A DNA stretch of 64,000 nt. Origin: CATOSP01 sp965237775. Lineage in GTDB: Bacteria > Chloroflexota > Dehalococcoidia > Lucifugimonadales > UBA3495. The stretch covers positions 4,340,001 through 4,404,000 of the forward strand of contig OZ250155.1 in assembly GCA_965237775.1 (NCBI GenBank). Reading direction: 5' to 3'. Shown in pieces: positions 1-8,535 of this stretch. The notes under the pieces are model-generated. The model was given only the letters and a program-made list of their open reading frames with translations. It did no database searches and had not been told where the DNA came from. Position numbers and translations under genes: made by a program. Position 1 is the stretch's first letter. Every line of letters begins with the position of its first letter.

Positions 1-2
1 TT

Positions 3-869
3 CTGATCGTCGTCGCGGTTGTGTTCGCGCCGTTCACTGCCCCCCACAAACCCGAGGAGCTGCAACTAGACCTCCGGCACCTTCCTCCTTTCTCGTACGG
101 AATAGCGACTGTCAAGGACACGGCGGCCAGGGACGTGCAGGAGGAACGGTACTTCATTCTAGGCACTGACCACCTGGGAAGGGACCTGGTTAGCCGCCTG
201 ATTTATGGTGGACGCATCTCCATCGCAGTGGGATTCCTGGGAGTGGTGGTCTCGGGCTCGATAGGCGTATTTCTCGGGATGGTGTCCGGGTATTACAAGG
301 GCATCATAGACGACGTCATCATGAGGGCAGTGGACGTCTTCATGTCCATACCTCTTTTATTCCTGGCTTTAATGGTGATATTCGTCCTCGGCCCCAGCTT
401 CAAGAACATCATCATCGTGTTCGCGGTAGCCCGCTGGATGCTCTACTGCCGGATTACCCGCGGCGTGGTGATGTCCCTGCGGGAACAGAGCTTCGTGGAC
501 GCTGCCCACGCCATCGGCTGTAGCGATTGGCGTATCCTCACCCGTCACATGCTGCCCAACCTCTTTACTCCCATACTGACTCTGGCCGCGCTGGACGTCC
601 CCGCGAACATTTTGACCGAGTCCGCCCTCAGCTTCCTGGGGTTGGGCATACAGCCTCCAGAATCGTCTTGGGGGCTTATGCTGGCGTCGGGCCGCGAGTA
701 CATTACGTCCGCATGGTGGATAGTGGTGGTGCCGGGCGTGGCCATTTTCCTAACAGCCCTGTCGTTTAACCTTTTCGGGGTCTGGATGAGGGCGGTCAGC
801 GACCCGCTGCAAAGGTGGCGTTGGCTCAAAGCCACCAAGGAGTCTAGGGAAGCCGGGGTATCGCGTTAG
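3..869 (+). CDS. ABC importer permease, DppC/OppC type (5' truncated by window edge)
   Basis: Inner-membrane permease subunit of a peptide/nickel-type ABC importer. The frame is already open at base 3; the GTG at 21 is an internal codon, since the full-length paralog at 7003-7992 aligns with about 41 more N-terminal residues. Several membrane segments and the EAA loop that contacts the ATPase (AAHAIGCSDWRILTRHMLPN) are visible. The C-terminal half is nearly superimposable on the paralog at 7003 (shared SLSFNLFGVWMRAVSDPLQR-type ending), so the two operons arose by duplication. Its binding protein and partner permease presumably lie upstream of the window. Substrate cannot be read from sequence. 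Confidence 0.93.
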   Translation: MIVVAVVFAPFTAPHKPEELQLDLRHLPPFSYGIATVKDTAARDVQEERYFILGTDHLGRDLVSRLIYGGRISIAVGFLGVVVSGSIGVFLGMVSGYYKGIIDDVIMRAVDVFMSIPLLFLALMVIFVLGPSFKNIIIVFAVARWMLYCRITRGVVMSLREQSFVDAAHAIGCSDWRILTRHMLPNLFTPILTLAALDVPANILTESALSFLGLGIQPPESSWGLMLASGREYITSAWWIVVVPGVAIFLTALSFNLFGVWMRAVSDPLQRWRWLKATKESREAGVSR

Positions 870-1055
870 GTAGGGACTCGGCCCGATATGAGAGCCCTCC
901 GGGTGTCCGGCATCAACCCATCGGACCGGGCTCCGTTGAGGTCTGGGCGCCACCCTTCTTTCGCAGGTTACTCTGTCGGACTTGCCTCATTCCGACCGCT
1001 CCCGCCGCTTGGTTGTTCCCCCTGCCCGGTAATTCACGATCTCCTGAAGGTGGCA

Positions 1056-1083
1056 TTGTAACTGGAGATTGGCAATCTATACT
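1056..1083 (+). promoter_or_regulatory. Candidate sigma70-type promoter of the split membrane/YceI gene
   Basis: TTGTAA at 1056-1061 and TATACT at 1078-1083 with a 16-bp spacer, 29 nt before the ATG at 1113. Read by eye only. The rest of 870-1112 holds no gene that I recognise. Confidence 0.45.
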
Positions 1084-1112
1084 TGTCCCACACAAGCCAC
1101 CAAGGAGAAGAG

Positions 1113-1292
1113 ATGTTAGCTGGCCTTATTGCCGGGTCGGTCGCCGCTATCGTGGCCTCCCTCGTGTCCCTGCCGCTGTACTCGCCTCTGGACAGCGTCT
1201 TCAACACGGTGACGGTGACAATCGCGTCGCTGATCGTGGGTATGGCGTCCGGGATACTCTGGACAAGCCTGGCGGTAACTGTTCAGAGTTGA
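1113..1292 (+). pseudogene. 5' fragment of a membrane-anchored YceI-domain gene, cut by IS66
   Basis: Encodes two membrane segments (LAGLIAGSVAAIVASL and a second ending GMASGILWTSLA). ATG 1113 was chosen because AAGGAG lies at 1102-1107. Native coding ends at 1274; the last residues (VTVQS) and the stop come from the IS66 left end. The frame resumes at 2715 beyond the second copy of the target duplication. Removing 1275-2714 (1440 bp, 480 codons) joins the two halves in frame into a protein of about 399 residues with five predicted membrane segments, a Thr/Pro/Ala-rich linker and a YceI domain. The fragment alone is unlikely to function. Confidence 0.85.
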
Positions 1293-1297
1293 GGGGA
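1267..1297 (+). repeat. IS66 left target duplication and left inverted repeat
   Basis: Target duplication GCCTGGCG at 1267-1274, followed by the 23-bp left inverted repeat at 1275-1297. The repeat encodes the Leu-Ala codons of the interrupted gene. Confidence 0.93.
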
Positions 1298-2706
1298 TGG
1301 ATTAGTTAAAACTTGCTTGGGAAGTTCGGTGCGTCGGGTCGTCGGTTATGTTAAATCAGGAGGATGGAGAACAAGGTAGACCTGAGGACGGCCAGCCGGG
1401 AGGCGCTGTTGGCGGTGATTGCGCGGCAGCAGGCGGTCATCGACGAGTTGCAGCGGCGGATAGCGGCGTTGGAAGGGGGTCTCAAGGGCAAAGGGCGGCC
1501 CGGAATGCCGGGCAACAAACCGGGTGCAAAGTCAGAGCCGGCCGAGAAGAAGGAGCCAAGAAAGCCCCGGCCCCACGGCTTTAGCCGTCGGCGCACGGTG
1601 GCGGCTCACCAGGTGGAACATGTCTTGGACTCCTGTCCGGAGTGTGGCACCGGGTTGGTTGGGGGTTGGCCGCAGCGGACTCGGGAAGTCATCGATATCC
1701 CAGTGGCTCCGGTGGAGGTCACGGAGCACGTTTTCGTGACCCGGGTCTGCCCAGTATGTGAACGGCGCCGGACCCCCAAGACGGACTTGGGCGGTGGGGT
1801 AATCGGTCGGGGACGGTTGGGAGCCAACTTGGTCTCATTGATCGCTGGCCTGCGGGAAGAGGGCCGGTTGCCCCTTCGGACCATCCAATGGTATCTGGAG
1901 ACCGTCCACCAGTTGCGCTTGAGCGTTGGGGGAATCACCCAGGTCCTCCACGGCGTGGCCCGGCAAGCCCAACCGGCGGTGGCCGAGGTGCTGGAACTAG
2001 TCCGGACCAGCCAGGTGGTGCACGCCGACGAGACCGGCTGGCGCCAGGAGGGGGCCAATGGCTATGTCTGGACCTTCTCCACTCCCACTGAGCGGTACTT
2101 CCTGCGCCGAGGCCGGAATAAGGAGGTGGTGGACGAGGCGCTGGGGGAGTCCTTCAGCGGGGTGTTGGTCAGCGATTTCTACGCTGCCTATAACCACTAC
2201 CCTGGCCTGAAGCAGCGGTGTTGGGCTCATCTGCTCCGGGACATCCATGACCTGAAGGCCCTCTACCCAGCAGACGCCAAGCTGGCCGGATGGGCGGCGG
2301 CAGTGCATGACCTCTACGCCCAGGCCAAGCGGTTCTCCCATCCTCAGGCAAGGAAACGCCGTCAGGCCCAACTGGAGTTGGAGCGGAAATTGTTGGCCTG
2401 CTGCCGACCCTTCCTTGATGACCCAGGGGCAGTCCAGGCCAAGCTCTGCCGGCGCATCCAGCGCTTCATCAAGGAGTTGTTCGTATTCGTAGCCGAACCG
2501 GCCGTCCCCTCGGAGAACAACGCCGCCGAGAGGAGCCTTCGTCACCTGGTGACCAGCCGCAAGATCAGCGGCGGCACCCGCTCAACCCAGGGCACCAACA
2601 CCAAGATGGCTCTCGCTTCCCTCTTCGGTACCTGGCGCGCCCGAGGATTGAATCCCCTCACCGCATGCCGCCAGTTGCTCACTTCCCCTCAACTCTGAAC
2701 ACTTAC
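1275..2706 (+). mobile_element. Intact IS66-family insertion sequence, single-ORF type, 1432 bp
   Basis: The termini are 23-bp inverted repeats beginning GTAACTGTTCAGAGTTGAGG (left) and GTAAGTGTTCAGAGTTGAGG (right, reversed), with one mismatch. GTAA tips are usual for IS66. The element is flanked by a perfect 8-bp duplication GCCTGGCG at 1267-1274 and 2707-2714, the length expected for this family. It carries only the transposase gene, without tnpA/tnpB accessory genes, as in ISBst12-like members. Intact ends, intact ORF and perfect duplication suggest a recent insertion. Confidence 0.96.
1364..2698 (+). CDS. IS66-family transposase (TnpC type)
   Basis: DDE transposase of 444 aa. N-terminal coiled coil (about residues 10-45), a basic stretch, then a zinc-finger-like region with paired cysteines (CPECG near residue 92, CPVC near 131), and the catalytic core with the first Asp in HADETGW, the second in VSDFYAAY and the Glu in ENNAAERSLR. 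ATG 1364 follows AGGAGG at 1357-1362, at a very short distance. It ends 8 bp before the right end of the element, which is typical of compact IS elements. The ORF looks complete and could act in trans on other elements with GTAACTGTTC tips, such as the block at 38186-43213 (inference). Confidence 0.96.
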   Translation: MENKVDLRTASREALLAVIARQQAVIDELQRRIAALEGGLKGKGRPGMPGNKPGAKSEPAEKKEPRKPRPHGFSRRRTVAAHQVEHVLDSCPECGTGLVGGWPQRTREVIDIPVAPVEVTEHVFVTRVCPVCERRRTPKTDLGGGVIGRGRLGANLVSLIAGLREEGRLPLRTIQWYLETVHQLRLSVGGITQVLHGVARQAQPAVAEVLELVRTSQVVHADETGWRQEGANGYVWTFSTPTERYFLRRGRNKEVVDEALGESFSGVLVSDFYAAYNHYPGLKQRCWAHLLRDIHDLKALYPADAKLAGWAAAVHDLYAQAKRFSHPQARKRRQAQLELERKLLACCRPFLDDPGAVQAKLCRRIQRFIKELFVFVAEPAVPSENNAAERSLRHLVTSRKISGGTRSTQGTNTKMALASLFGTWRARGLNPLTACRQLLTSPQL

Positions 2707-2714
2707 GCCTGGCG
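2684..2714 (+). repeat. IS66 right inverted repeat and right target duplication
   Basis: Right 23-bp inverted repeat at 2684-2706, overlapping the end of the transposase gene, then target duplication GCCTGGCG at 2707-2714. Confidence 0.93.
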
Positions 2715-2771
2715 GCCAGTCCCAGACGGATTCAGTACTACATCGGCGTACTGGCCGCCGCGTTCGTCATA

Positions 2772-3752
2772 GTGGCGGTGATTGCAATAGTCGGCAACAC
2801 CTGGCTCGAACGGTTAGCGTCCTTCACCATTCCCCTATCGGCCATCGTATTCGTCATGTCTGGAGTGATGGCCCCTTCCTTTGGCGGCGTTTCAGTTACC
2901 GCAACCCGGGCGCTGACGGCGGTCTTGCTGATCGCCGCCGTGGCACTGGGGATCGGGCTAATGGGCCAGGGCGACACGGAGAGCGGCGACTTGTCGTTGC
3001 CCGAGAGAGTTGAGATCCCAACGGCGGTCCCGACCGAATCGGTCACTGCGACGGCAACACAGGCGACCTCTCTTGGGAGCACTTCCGCCGGGACCGCGGC
3101 GGCTACAACCGCATCCCAGGAGAGAGTGGGCGCAGGACCAAATCCCACCGACACCCCACCAGCACGCTCGCCGGCCGACGCCGCTACCCCGACGGCGTCC
3201 CCAAAACCAACGGCAACACCATCCAAGTCCGCTGACAGCGCGGCCGGTCCCTACGTGGTGGGGGAGCGTTCGGAGATCACATTCACGGTTGGAGAGGTGC
3301 TGGCCCGGTTTCCCAATCCCATCGAGGCCGTGTTGAGGACGACCGAACTATCAGGCCAAATCAACATCGACGGCCTACGCTCCACCATCGAAGTCGACCT
3401 GCATTCCCTGTCCAGCGACCAGCAGTACCGTGATAGGTACGTTCGGACCCGCATGTTTCCCGACCATCCGGTGGCATCCTTTACCGTGGACAGTGTGACG
3501 GACCTGCCGCCCGAGTTTCATAGCGGGGATAATTTCCGACGGACGGTTTCGGGGACCCTCAACCTCAACGGCGCCGACTACCCCATAACCTTCGAACTGG
3601 AGGTCCGCAATGACGGCGCCGAGTTGAACGTATTGGGCCGAACTATCGTCACCTGGGAACAGCTCAACATCCCGGTGCCCACCGCCCGGTCGGTAGTATC
3701 TATCGAGGACCAGATCCACGTGCAGATATTGTTGATTGCCGCCCCGCAATAG
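2772..3752 (+). pseudogene. 3' fragment of the split gene: membrane segments plus YceI domain
   Basis: The ORF starts at GTG 2772, but native sequence in the same frame begins at 2715 (ASPRRIQYYIGVL), directly after the target duplication. Three membrane segments are followed by a Thr/Pro/Ala-rich spacer (about residues 75-155) and a C-terminal YceI-like beta-barrel domain (lipid/isoprenoid binding), recognised by the SLSSDQQYRDRYVRTRMFP motif and alternating strands, presumably extracytoplasmic. Without the 5' part it lacks its own ribosome site and first membrane segments. It could still be expressed by read-through from the IS, but is best treated as the broken half of one gene. Confidence 0.8.
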
Positions 3753-3843
3753 GCCACCAACCCTCCCTCCCAATAGCCCTCTTTTCGATGAAGGAGGAGA
3801 GCAGCTCCTACAGTCGAAAGGCCCTGGCCGCCGTACAGCCATA

Positions 3844-3871
3844 TTGACTTTGAGTTGGGTGGTGATATATT
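3844..3871 (+). promoter_or_regulatory. Promoter of the second Dpp-type operon
   Basis: TTGACT (3844-3849), 16-bp spacer, TATATT (3866-3871), about 70 nt before the lipoprotein start. Good match to sigma70 consensus by eye. Confidence 0.6.
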
Positions 3872-3941
3872 TTCGTCCACACAGTCTAATCCGGAGATTA
3901 CATTCCTTCAAAACGCGAGTTACGGAGGCCGAAGTATCATT

Positions 3942-5741
3942 ATGATTTCATCAGTTCATTGCCATTGGAGGCGTTGGGCGGCGGGAGTGTTCGCCTTGTT
4001 AACCGTGATGCTCGTTGCTTGCGGCGGCGGGGCCGAATCTACAATGGCTCCCGTGGCTGCCACCACAGCGCCGGCCAGCGTAGAACAACCCACCAATACG
4101 CCGCCACCCGAGGCTACTTCTACTCCAGCGCCGACGAACACCCCCTTACCGGCAGGCATCAGGTCCGCCCGGGATAGTATAACCCTGGTGGTCGTCCATG
4201 AACCCACCGGGCTGAGCACCCGCATCGGGACCGGCGCGAGTCTCCTCCAGGGAATGACCCTGTCCCTGCGAGACCCCCTTACTTGGCAGTCGGGCGACGA
4301 TCTCCGAATCGTTCCCACCAGCGCCTCCGTGGGCTGGAAGCAGATAGACATCGACACCTGGCAATTCGAGCTACGCCAGGGTGTGAAATTCCAAAACGGA
4401 GAACCCTGGAACGCCCATACCGCGGTCCCCGGTATGAACTATGAGGGTGATCTCAACTCTCCATACGGCGCTACCACGCTCACGGGCCCCTTTACAGCCG
4501 AAGCGGTGGACGACTACACCCTTAACCTCAACTGCGGCATTCCATGCCCCATTCTGCCCAACACCACCTTCTTCCTGACTGTTGAGGCCCCTGAATACAT
4601 AGCCAACACCCCCGACGAACAGGTCGTCCGTACTAGCGTTGGCTTCGGCCCTTACAAGCACACCGACTGGAATCCCGGGGTGTCGGTCACTATGGAGGCG
4701 TACGAAGACTATGTCCCGGCTGGCGACCACTTCGAGTTTCAGAAACCCCACATCCAGACTGCGAAATGGGTCTGGTCGGGCGAGACTACGGTAATGGCCG
4801 CAATGGTCAAGGGCGGAGAAGCCGACTTGGCCTGGGACGCGGGTGTGGACGCCATCGGGCTGTTGCCCGCGGAAATGATCAGGGTGGGCACCTCGGCCGA
4901 GATCTACGCCCTGACGACCAACACCGTCTGGCACCCGGAGCTAAAGAAGAAGAAGGTGCGGCAGGCAATGGTCCACGCCGTCAACTGCCAGGAGATGATC
5001 GAGCAATTGTACGGTGGCTACACTACGTGCCGGGGCAACATCATCTGGCCCGGCATTATAGGTGCTACCGAGGCCAACACGGCTCCCTATAAGTTCGATC
5101 CCCAGTTGGCCCGGCAGCTACTTCAGGAGGCCAATTACAACCCCGACAACGAGATGACGATCGTAAGCCGCGGCACCCGCATCCCCAAACAGAGAGAGGT
5201 CTCCGAGTCGCTGCAAGCTTTCTGGTCCAATGTTGGCATCAACGCGAGTTTCCGCATTGTGGAGCCCGCCAAACGGGGAGACTTCGCCCGTTGCGCCATG
5301 GCCGCGGCCACCGAGGAAGTTCTCGAGAACGCGGGTAAAGAACAAGACCTCAACAAGGCCACCACCGCGGACTTCCAGGCCGCCATCGATGGGGGAGGTG
5401 CAAGCACCTGCGTCTCCGCCGACTTAATCGGCAACCAGCCGTCCAACGAGTCTCTGGACTTTGGCCGCCAGGTGCGTTACTACATGAGCTGCTCGGCACG
5501 CAGTTCCATGATTTGTGATCCGAGTCCGGGCGGGATACAGGAGAAGATTGCTCCCGCTCTAGCCGCCTCCGGAGACGAACGCCAACGGCTATTGGAAGCC
5601 CTGGCGGACAAATTCCACGAGGATGTGCTGTTCATCCCTCTCTTCGACTTACCGGTATTCTTCGCCGTCGACCCCAAGGTTAACTGGCAACCGCGGTTGG
5701 ACCCCATAGTCCGGGTTAACGGCATCTGGTTCAGCGAGTAG
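3942..5741 (+). CDS. ABC transporter substrate-binding lipoprotein, family 5 (DppA/OppA type)
   Basis: Extracytoplasmic solute-binding protein, 599 aa. Signal peptide with lipobox LVACGG (Cys27 to be lipidated), then a Thr/Pro-rich tether (residues about 30-75), then the bilobed SBP_bac_5 domain (WQFELRQGVKFQNGEPWNAH, later KKKKVRQAMVHAVN). ATG 3942 sits between an upstream GGAGG (3924-3928, rather far at 13 nt) and the signal peptide. A hairpin (5790-5823) and permeases at 6013 and 7003 follow, forming a classic operon. Several cysteines (NCGIPC, FARCAMA, STC, SCSAR) are unusual for a periplasmic-type binding protein. The ligand may be a peptide but family-5 proteins bind diverse solutes. 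Confidence 0.9.
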   Translation: MISSVHCHWRRWAAGVFALLTVMLVACGGGAESTMAPVAATTAPASVEQPTNTPPPEATSTPAPTNTPLPAGIRSARDSITLVVVHEPTGLSTRIGTGASLLQGMTLSLRDPLTWQSGDDLRIVPTSASVGWKQIDIDTWQFELRQGVKFQNGEPWNAHTAVPGMNYEGDLNSPYGATTLTGPFTAEAVDDYTLNLNCGIPCPILPNTTFFLTVEAPEYIANTPDEQVVRTSVGFGPYKHTDWNPGVSVTMEAYEDYVPAGDHFEFQKPHIQTAKWVWSGETTVMAAMVKGGEADLAWDAGVDAIGLLPAEMIRVGTSAEIYALTTNTVWHPELKKKKVRQAMVHAVNCQEMIEQLYGGYTTCRGNIIWPGIIGATEANTAPYKFDPQLARQLLQEANYNPDNEMTIVSRGTRIPKQREVSESLQAFWSNVGINASFRIVEPAKRGDFARCAMAAATEEVLENAGKEQDLNKATTADFQAAIDGGGASTCVSADLIGNQPSNESLDFGRQVRYYMSCSARSSMICDPSPGGIQEKIAPALAASGDERQRLLEALADKFHEDVLFIPLFDLPVFFAVDPKVNWQPRLDPIVRVNGIWFSE

Positions 5742-5789
5742 TCCTGTTGCACTAGACCCCGAAGAGAAGCGTTCTCCGTCAACGCCAAG

Positions 5790-5823
5790 GTGCGAGGACC
5801 TGGGAATTCCCGGGTTTTCGCAC
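5790..5823 (+). terminator. Hairpin between binding-protein and permease genes
   Basis: Near-perfect palindrome with 17-nt arms (GTGCGAGGACCTGGGAA and its partner, G-U wobbles allowed), 48 nt after the lipoprotein stop and without a T-run. It is more likely an RNA-stabilising or attenuating stem that sets binding-protein excess than a full terminator. A similar stem occupies the same place in the third operon (28572-28599). Confidence 0.55.
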
Positions 5824-6012
5824 TCTATCAAATGCCCGATGTCCTGTCCCACCAAGTCTGAAGAGTCGCGCTGCATCTCTTGTATTTACTAGGCATATTC
5901 GGTGGTGTAACCTGATCGGTACACTCCCGGCCAGGAACGGCCCTCTGGCCCTGCAATGGCTGGACTCTATGGCTCTTCACGGGAGATCTACCAGTTCGCT
6001 CAAGGAAGTGAA

Positions 6013-6942
6013 ATGCGCGCCTACATGATCCGGCGGCTGGGCCACTCCTTTTTTATCATACTTGGGATCATGGCCCTGCTCTTCTTCGCCATTAACGTGC
6101 TGGGGGACCCGGCGCAGTTGCTGGTGGATGAGGAAGCCTCGCAGGCACAGATCGATAGGCTGCGTAAAGAGTATGGTCTAGACCGCCCCCTGTACATACG
6201 CCTCGGGGAGTTTTACAAGAATCTGGCCACCCTCGATTTCGACAATTCGATCCGCTACCGGATAGACGCCGGAGGCATGGTCCTGAAACGCCTGCCCAAC
6301 ACCTTTACGTTGGGCGCCATAGCCTGGGCGCTGGGGTCCCTTGGAATTCCTCTGGGCATCCTGGCAGCAAGGCGTCCCAGGGGTCTGGTGGACCGCTTCA
6401 TCAACATCATGTCGTTTGCGATCATCTCGATTCCCGACTTCTGGCTGGCGCTGATGCTCATTCTCGTCGTATCAGTCCAATTCGGTCTATTGCCGACCTC
6501 CGGACATGATGGTCTGGGACCTGCCGGCTGGAAGTTCGCCATTCTGCCGGCCATAGCCCTTTGTCCGAGGGTGTTGGGGCGCAACGCGCAGATTACCCGC
6601 GCGACCATGATCGAAGAGCTGTCCAAGCAGTACGTCTCCACCGCCCGGGCCAAGGGGCTGGCGGAAAATACCGTCCTTTACACCCACGTACTGAAGAATG
6701 CGGCGATTGCCATCGTGACCTTGCTGGGGGCCGAGCTAGCAGGCTTCATGAACGGGGCGACCGTGGTTGAAGTGATATTCCGTTGGCCGGGGTTGGGTCA
6801 GTTACTGATCGAAGCCATCAGTTTCCGGGACCTTCCCGTGATCACCGCCTCGGTGTTCACGATAGCGCTTATCGTAATGATCACCAATCTAATCGTGGAC
6901 TTGGTCTATACCTGGCTGGACCCGCGCATTGCATACAAGTGA
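6013..6942 (+). CDS. ABC importer permease, DppB/OppB type
   Basis: First permease of the importer, 309 aa, six predicted membrane segments. The family's N-terminal helix and loop are seen (MIRRLGHSFFIILGIMALLF, then NVLGDPAQLL), and the EAA loop is around TARAKGLAENTVLYTHVLKN. ATG 6013 was chosen because the family begins MRAYMIRRL and AAGGAAG lies just upstream; a GTG/ATG-open extension to 5956 has no support. It lies between its binding protein (3942) and DppC partner (7003). Confidence 0.92.
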   Translation: MRAYMIRRLGHSFFIILGIMALLFFAINVLGDPAQLLVDEEASQAQIDRLRKEYGLDRPLYIRLGEFYKNLATLDFDNSIRYRIDAGGMVLKRLPNTFTLGAIAWALGSLGIPLGILAARRPRGLVDRFINIMSFAIISIPDFWLALMLILVVSVQFGLLPTSGHDGLGPAGWKFAILPAIALCPRVLGRNAQITRATMIEELSKQYVSTARAKGLAENTVLYTHVLKNAAIAIVTLLGAELAGFMNGATVVEVIFRWPGLGQLLIEAISFRDLPVITASVFTIALIVMITNLIVDLVYTWLDPRIAYK

Positions 6943-7002
6943 TTCGAGGCACGGCCTTATAATGGTGGTATGTCCAGGACGACCTGAGGACGCTGTATAC
7001 CG

Positions 7003-7992
7003 ATGAGAGATCAGACGGCTTCCATAGAAAGACGCCCCAACGCCGTTGCGGCTGTGTGGCAACGGCCCCTGGTACAGGCGTTCTTCAATGACCCCATCAC
7101 CGTAGTTTCGGCAGCTTTCGTCCTACTAGTCGTCTTGGGCGCTATCTTCGCCCCGATGGTAGCTCCTCACAACCACAAGGAGCAACAGCTATCGCTGCGC
7201 CATCTGCCACCCCTCTCCACCGGCAGCGCCGTCGTGGACTATAGCGTTACACCTTACGCGACCGAGGAAAGGTATTACATTCTGGGCACGGACCACCTGG
7301 GGCGGGACTATTTGAGCCGCTTGATGTGGGGTGGGCGTATCTCTCTGGCGGTAGGTGTCCTTGGAGTATTGTGCTCCAGCAGCATAGGCATTGTCCTGGG
7401 GTTGGCGGCGGGATACTTCCGGGGCATAGTGGACGACATCATCATGCGCGCCGTGGACGTGTTCATGGCCGTGCCTCTGCTCCTATTGGCTTTGATGGTG
7501 ATTTATATCCTGGGCTCCAGCTTCATCAACATCCTCATCGTGTTCGCCGTCGCCCGCTGGATGCTCTATTGCCGGATTACCCGTGGGGTGGTCATGTCTC
7601 TGCGAGAGCAGAACTTTATCGACGCGGCCCGGGCCATCGGATGCAGCGACCACCGGGTAATCGTCCGCCACATCCTGCCCAATCTGATGACGCCCCTCAT
7701 GACCCTGGCAACCCTGGACGTACCCGGGACTATCCTTACCGAGTCTACGCTGAGTTTCCTGGGCTTCGGCATCCAGCCTCCCGAGTCGTCCTGGGGACTG
7801 ATGCTGTCCTCGGGGCGCGAGTACATTATGTCGGCCTGGTGGATCGTGGTGATCCCCGGCCTGGCAATATTCCTTACGGCCCTTTCCTTCAACCTGTTCG
7901 GAGTCTGGATGCGGGCGGTGAGCGACCCTCTCCAAAGGTGGCGCTGGCTCAAAGCCACCAAGGAAGCTAAAGAAGCCGGTGCAACGTCCTAG
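7003..7992 (+). CDS. ABC importer permease, DppC/OppC type
   Basis: Second permease, 329 aa, with an N-terminal cytoplasmic tail, the OppC N-terminal membrane helix (VVSAAFVLLVVLGAIFAPMV), and the transport domain with EAA loop AARAIGCSDHRVIVRHILPN. It is a close paralog of the truncated permease at the window start. No ATPase gene (DppD/DppF) follows here or anywhere in the window, so the importer must borrow ATPases encoded elsewhere. Confidence 0.93.
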   Translation: MRDQTASIERRPNAVAAVWQRPLVQAFFNDPITVVSAAFVLLVVLGAIFAPMVAPHNHKEQQLSLRHLPPLSTGSAVVDYSVTPYATEERYYILGTDHLGRDYLSRLMWGGRISLAVGVLGVLCSSSIGIVLGLAAGYFRGIVDDIIMRAVDVFMAVPLLLLALMVIYILGSSFINILIVFAVARWMLYCRITRGVVMSLREQNFIDAARAIGCSDHRVIVRHILPNLMTPLMTLATLDVPGTILTESTLSFLGFGIQPPESSWGLMLSSGREYIMSAWWIVVIPGLAIFLTALSFNLFGVWMRAVSDPLQRWRWLKATKEAKEAGATS

Positions 7993-8032
7993 CCCTTAGT
8001 TCCAGTCAAAGACTTACCAGGTTGAGTTTCAG

Positions 8033-8473
8033 ATGAGAGATACCGGCGTACTTTTTTGGGCGTTGCCCGTGGCCAGGACAATCGCGGGGTTTATCTTGGC
8101 CACCATGCTGGGGATCGGCGGCGGTTGGATCATCCTCATATTCAACGCCCTGCTCGGCTACCCCTGGTCCATGGACTTGCACCGGAACCTTTACTACCTC
8201 GGGATCGGCATCGGCGCGGGGGTGGGCGCTTATATCGGGTGGGCCAACTTCGCCATCCACCGGGGCTACATAGCTGCCACCCTGCTACTTACCGTTGCCG
8301 GTGGGGTTGTGGGAGCGTATCTGGGGATCGTCTATGGCGCCCAGGCTGATGCGAACCTGCTGGGCAGAGGGTACACCCTGGAACACAGCCTGCACATCGG
8401 CGCGCCCATCGGGGCGATCCTCGTCTCCACTGTCATCGGCCTGGTCAACGAGATACGCACCGGCGGTCGGTGA
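8033..8473 (+). CDS. Small integral membrane protein, unknown function
   Basis: 146 aa with about four hydrophobic, glycine-rich segments (ARTIAGFILATMLGIGGGWI; YLGIGIGAGVGAYIGW; ATLLLTVAGGVVGAYLGIVY; HIGAPIGAILVSTVIGLV). ATG 8033 follows the permease by 40 nt on the same strand, so it may be co-transcribed. I do not recognise a family. It holds a histidine in the short hydrophilic loop before the last segment. It occupies the same relative place as the split membrane gene after the first permease, but the sequences are not obviously related. Confidence 0.65.
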   Translation: MRDTGVLFWALPVARTIAGFILATMLGIGGGWIILIFNALLGYPWSMDLHRNLYYLGIGIGAGVGAYIGWANFAIHRGYIAATLLLTVAGGVVGAYLGIVYGAQADANLLGRGYTLEHSLHIGAPIGAILVSTVIGLVNEIRTGGR

Positions 8474-8476
8474 CCG

Positions 8477-8512
8477 GTGGTCAGTGGCCGGTGGTCAGTA
8501 GCCGATGGTTAG
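8477..8512 (+). repeat. GGTGGTCAGTGGCC-type repeat, left flank of the four-helix gene
   Basis: Two tandem copies of GTGGTCAGTRGCC-like units just upstream of the gene at 8536. The inverted counterpart lies at 8928-8964, and a gene-less version lies at 51511-51574. Confidence 0.7.
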
Positions 8513-8535
8513 TTGGCGGGAGGTGGTTGGGAAGA

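Noticed and set aside
1997..2545. Long minus-strand ORF inside the IS66 transposase
   Set aside because: Complete shadow of the transposase frame, with no motif or ribosome site.
4371..4934. 187-residue minus-strand ORF within the binding-protein gene
   Set aside because: Shadow of a clear SBP_bac_5 coding frame.
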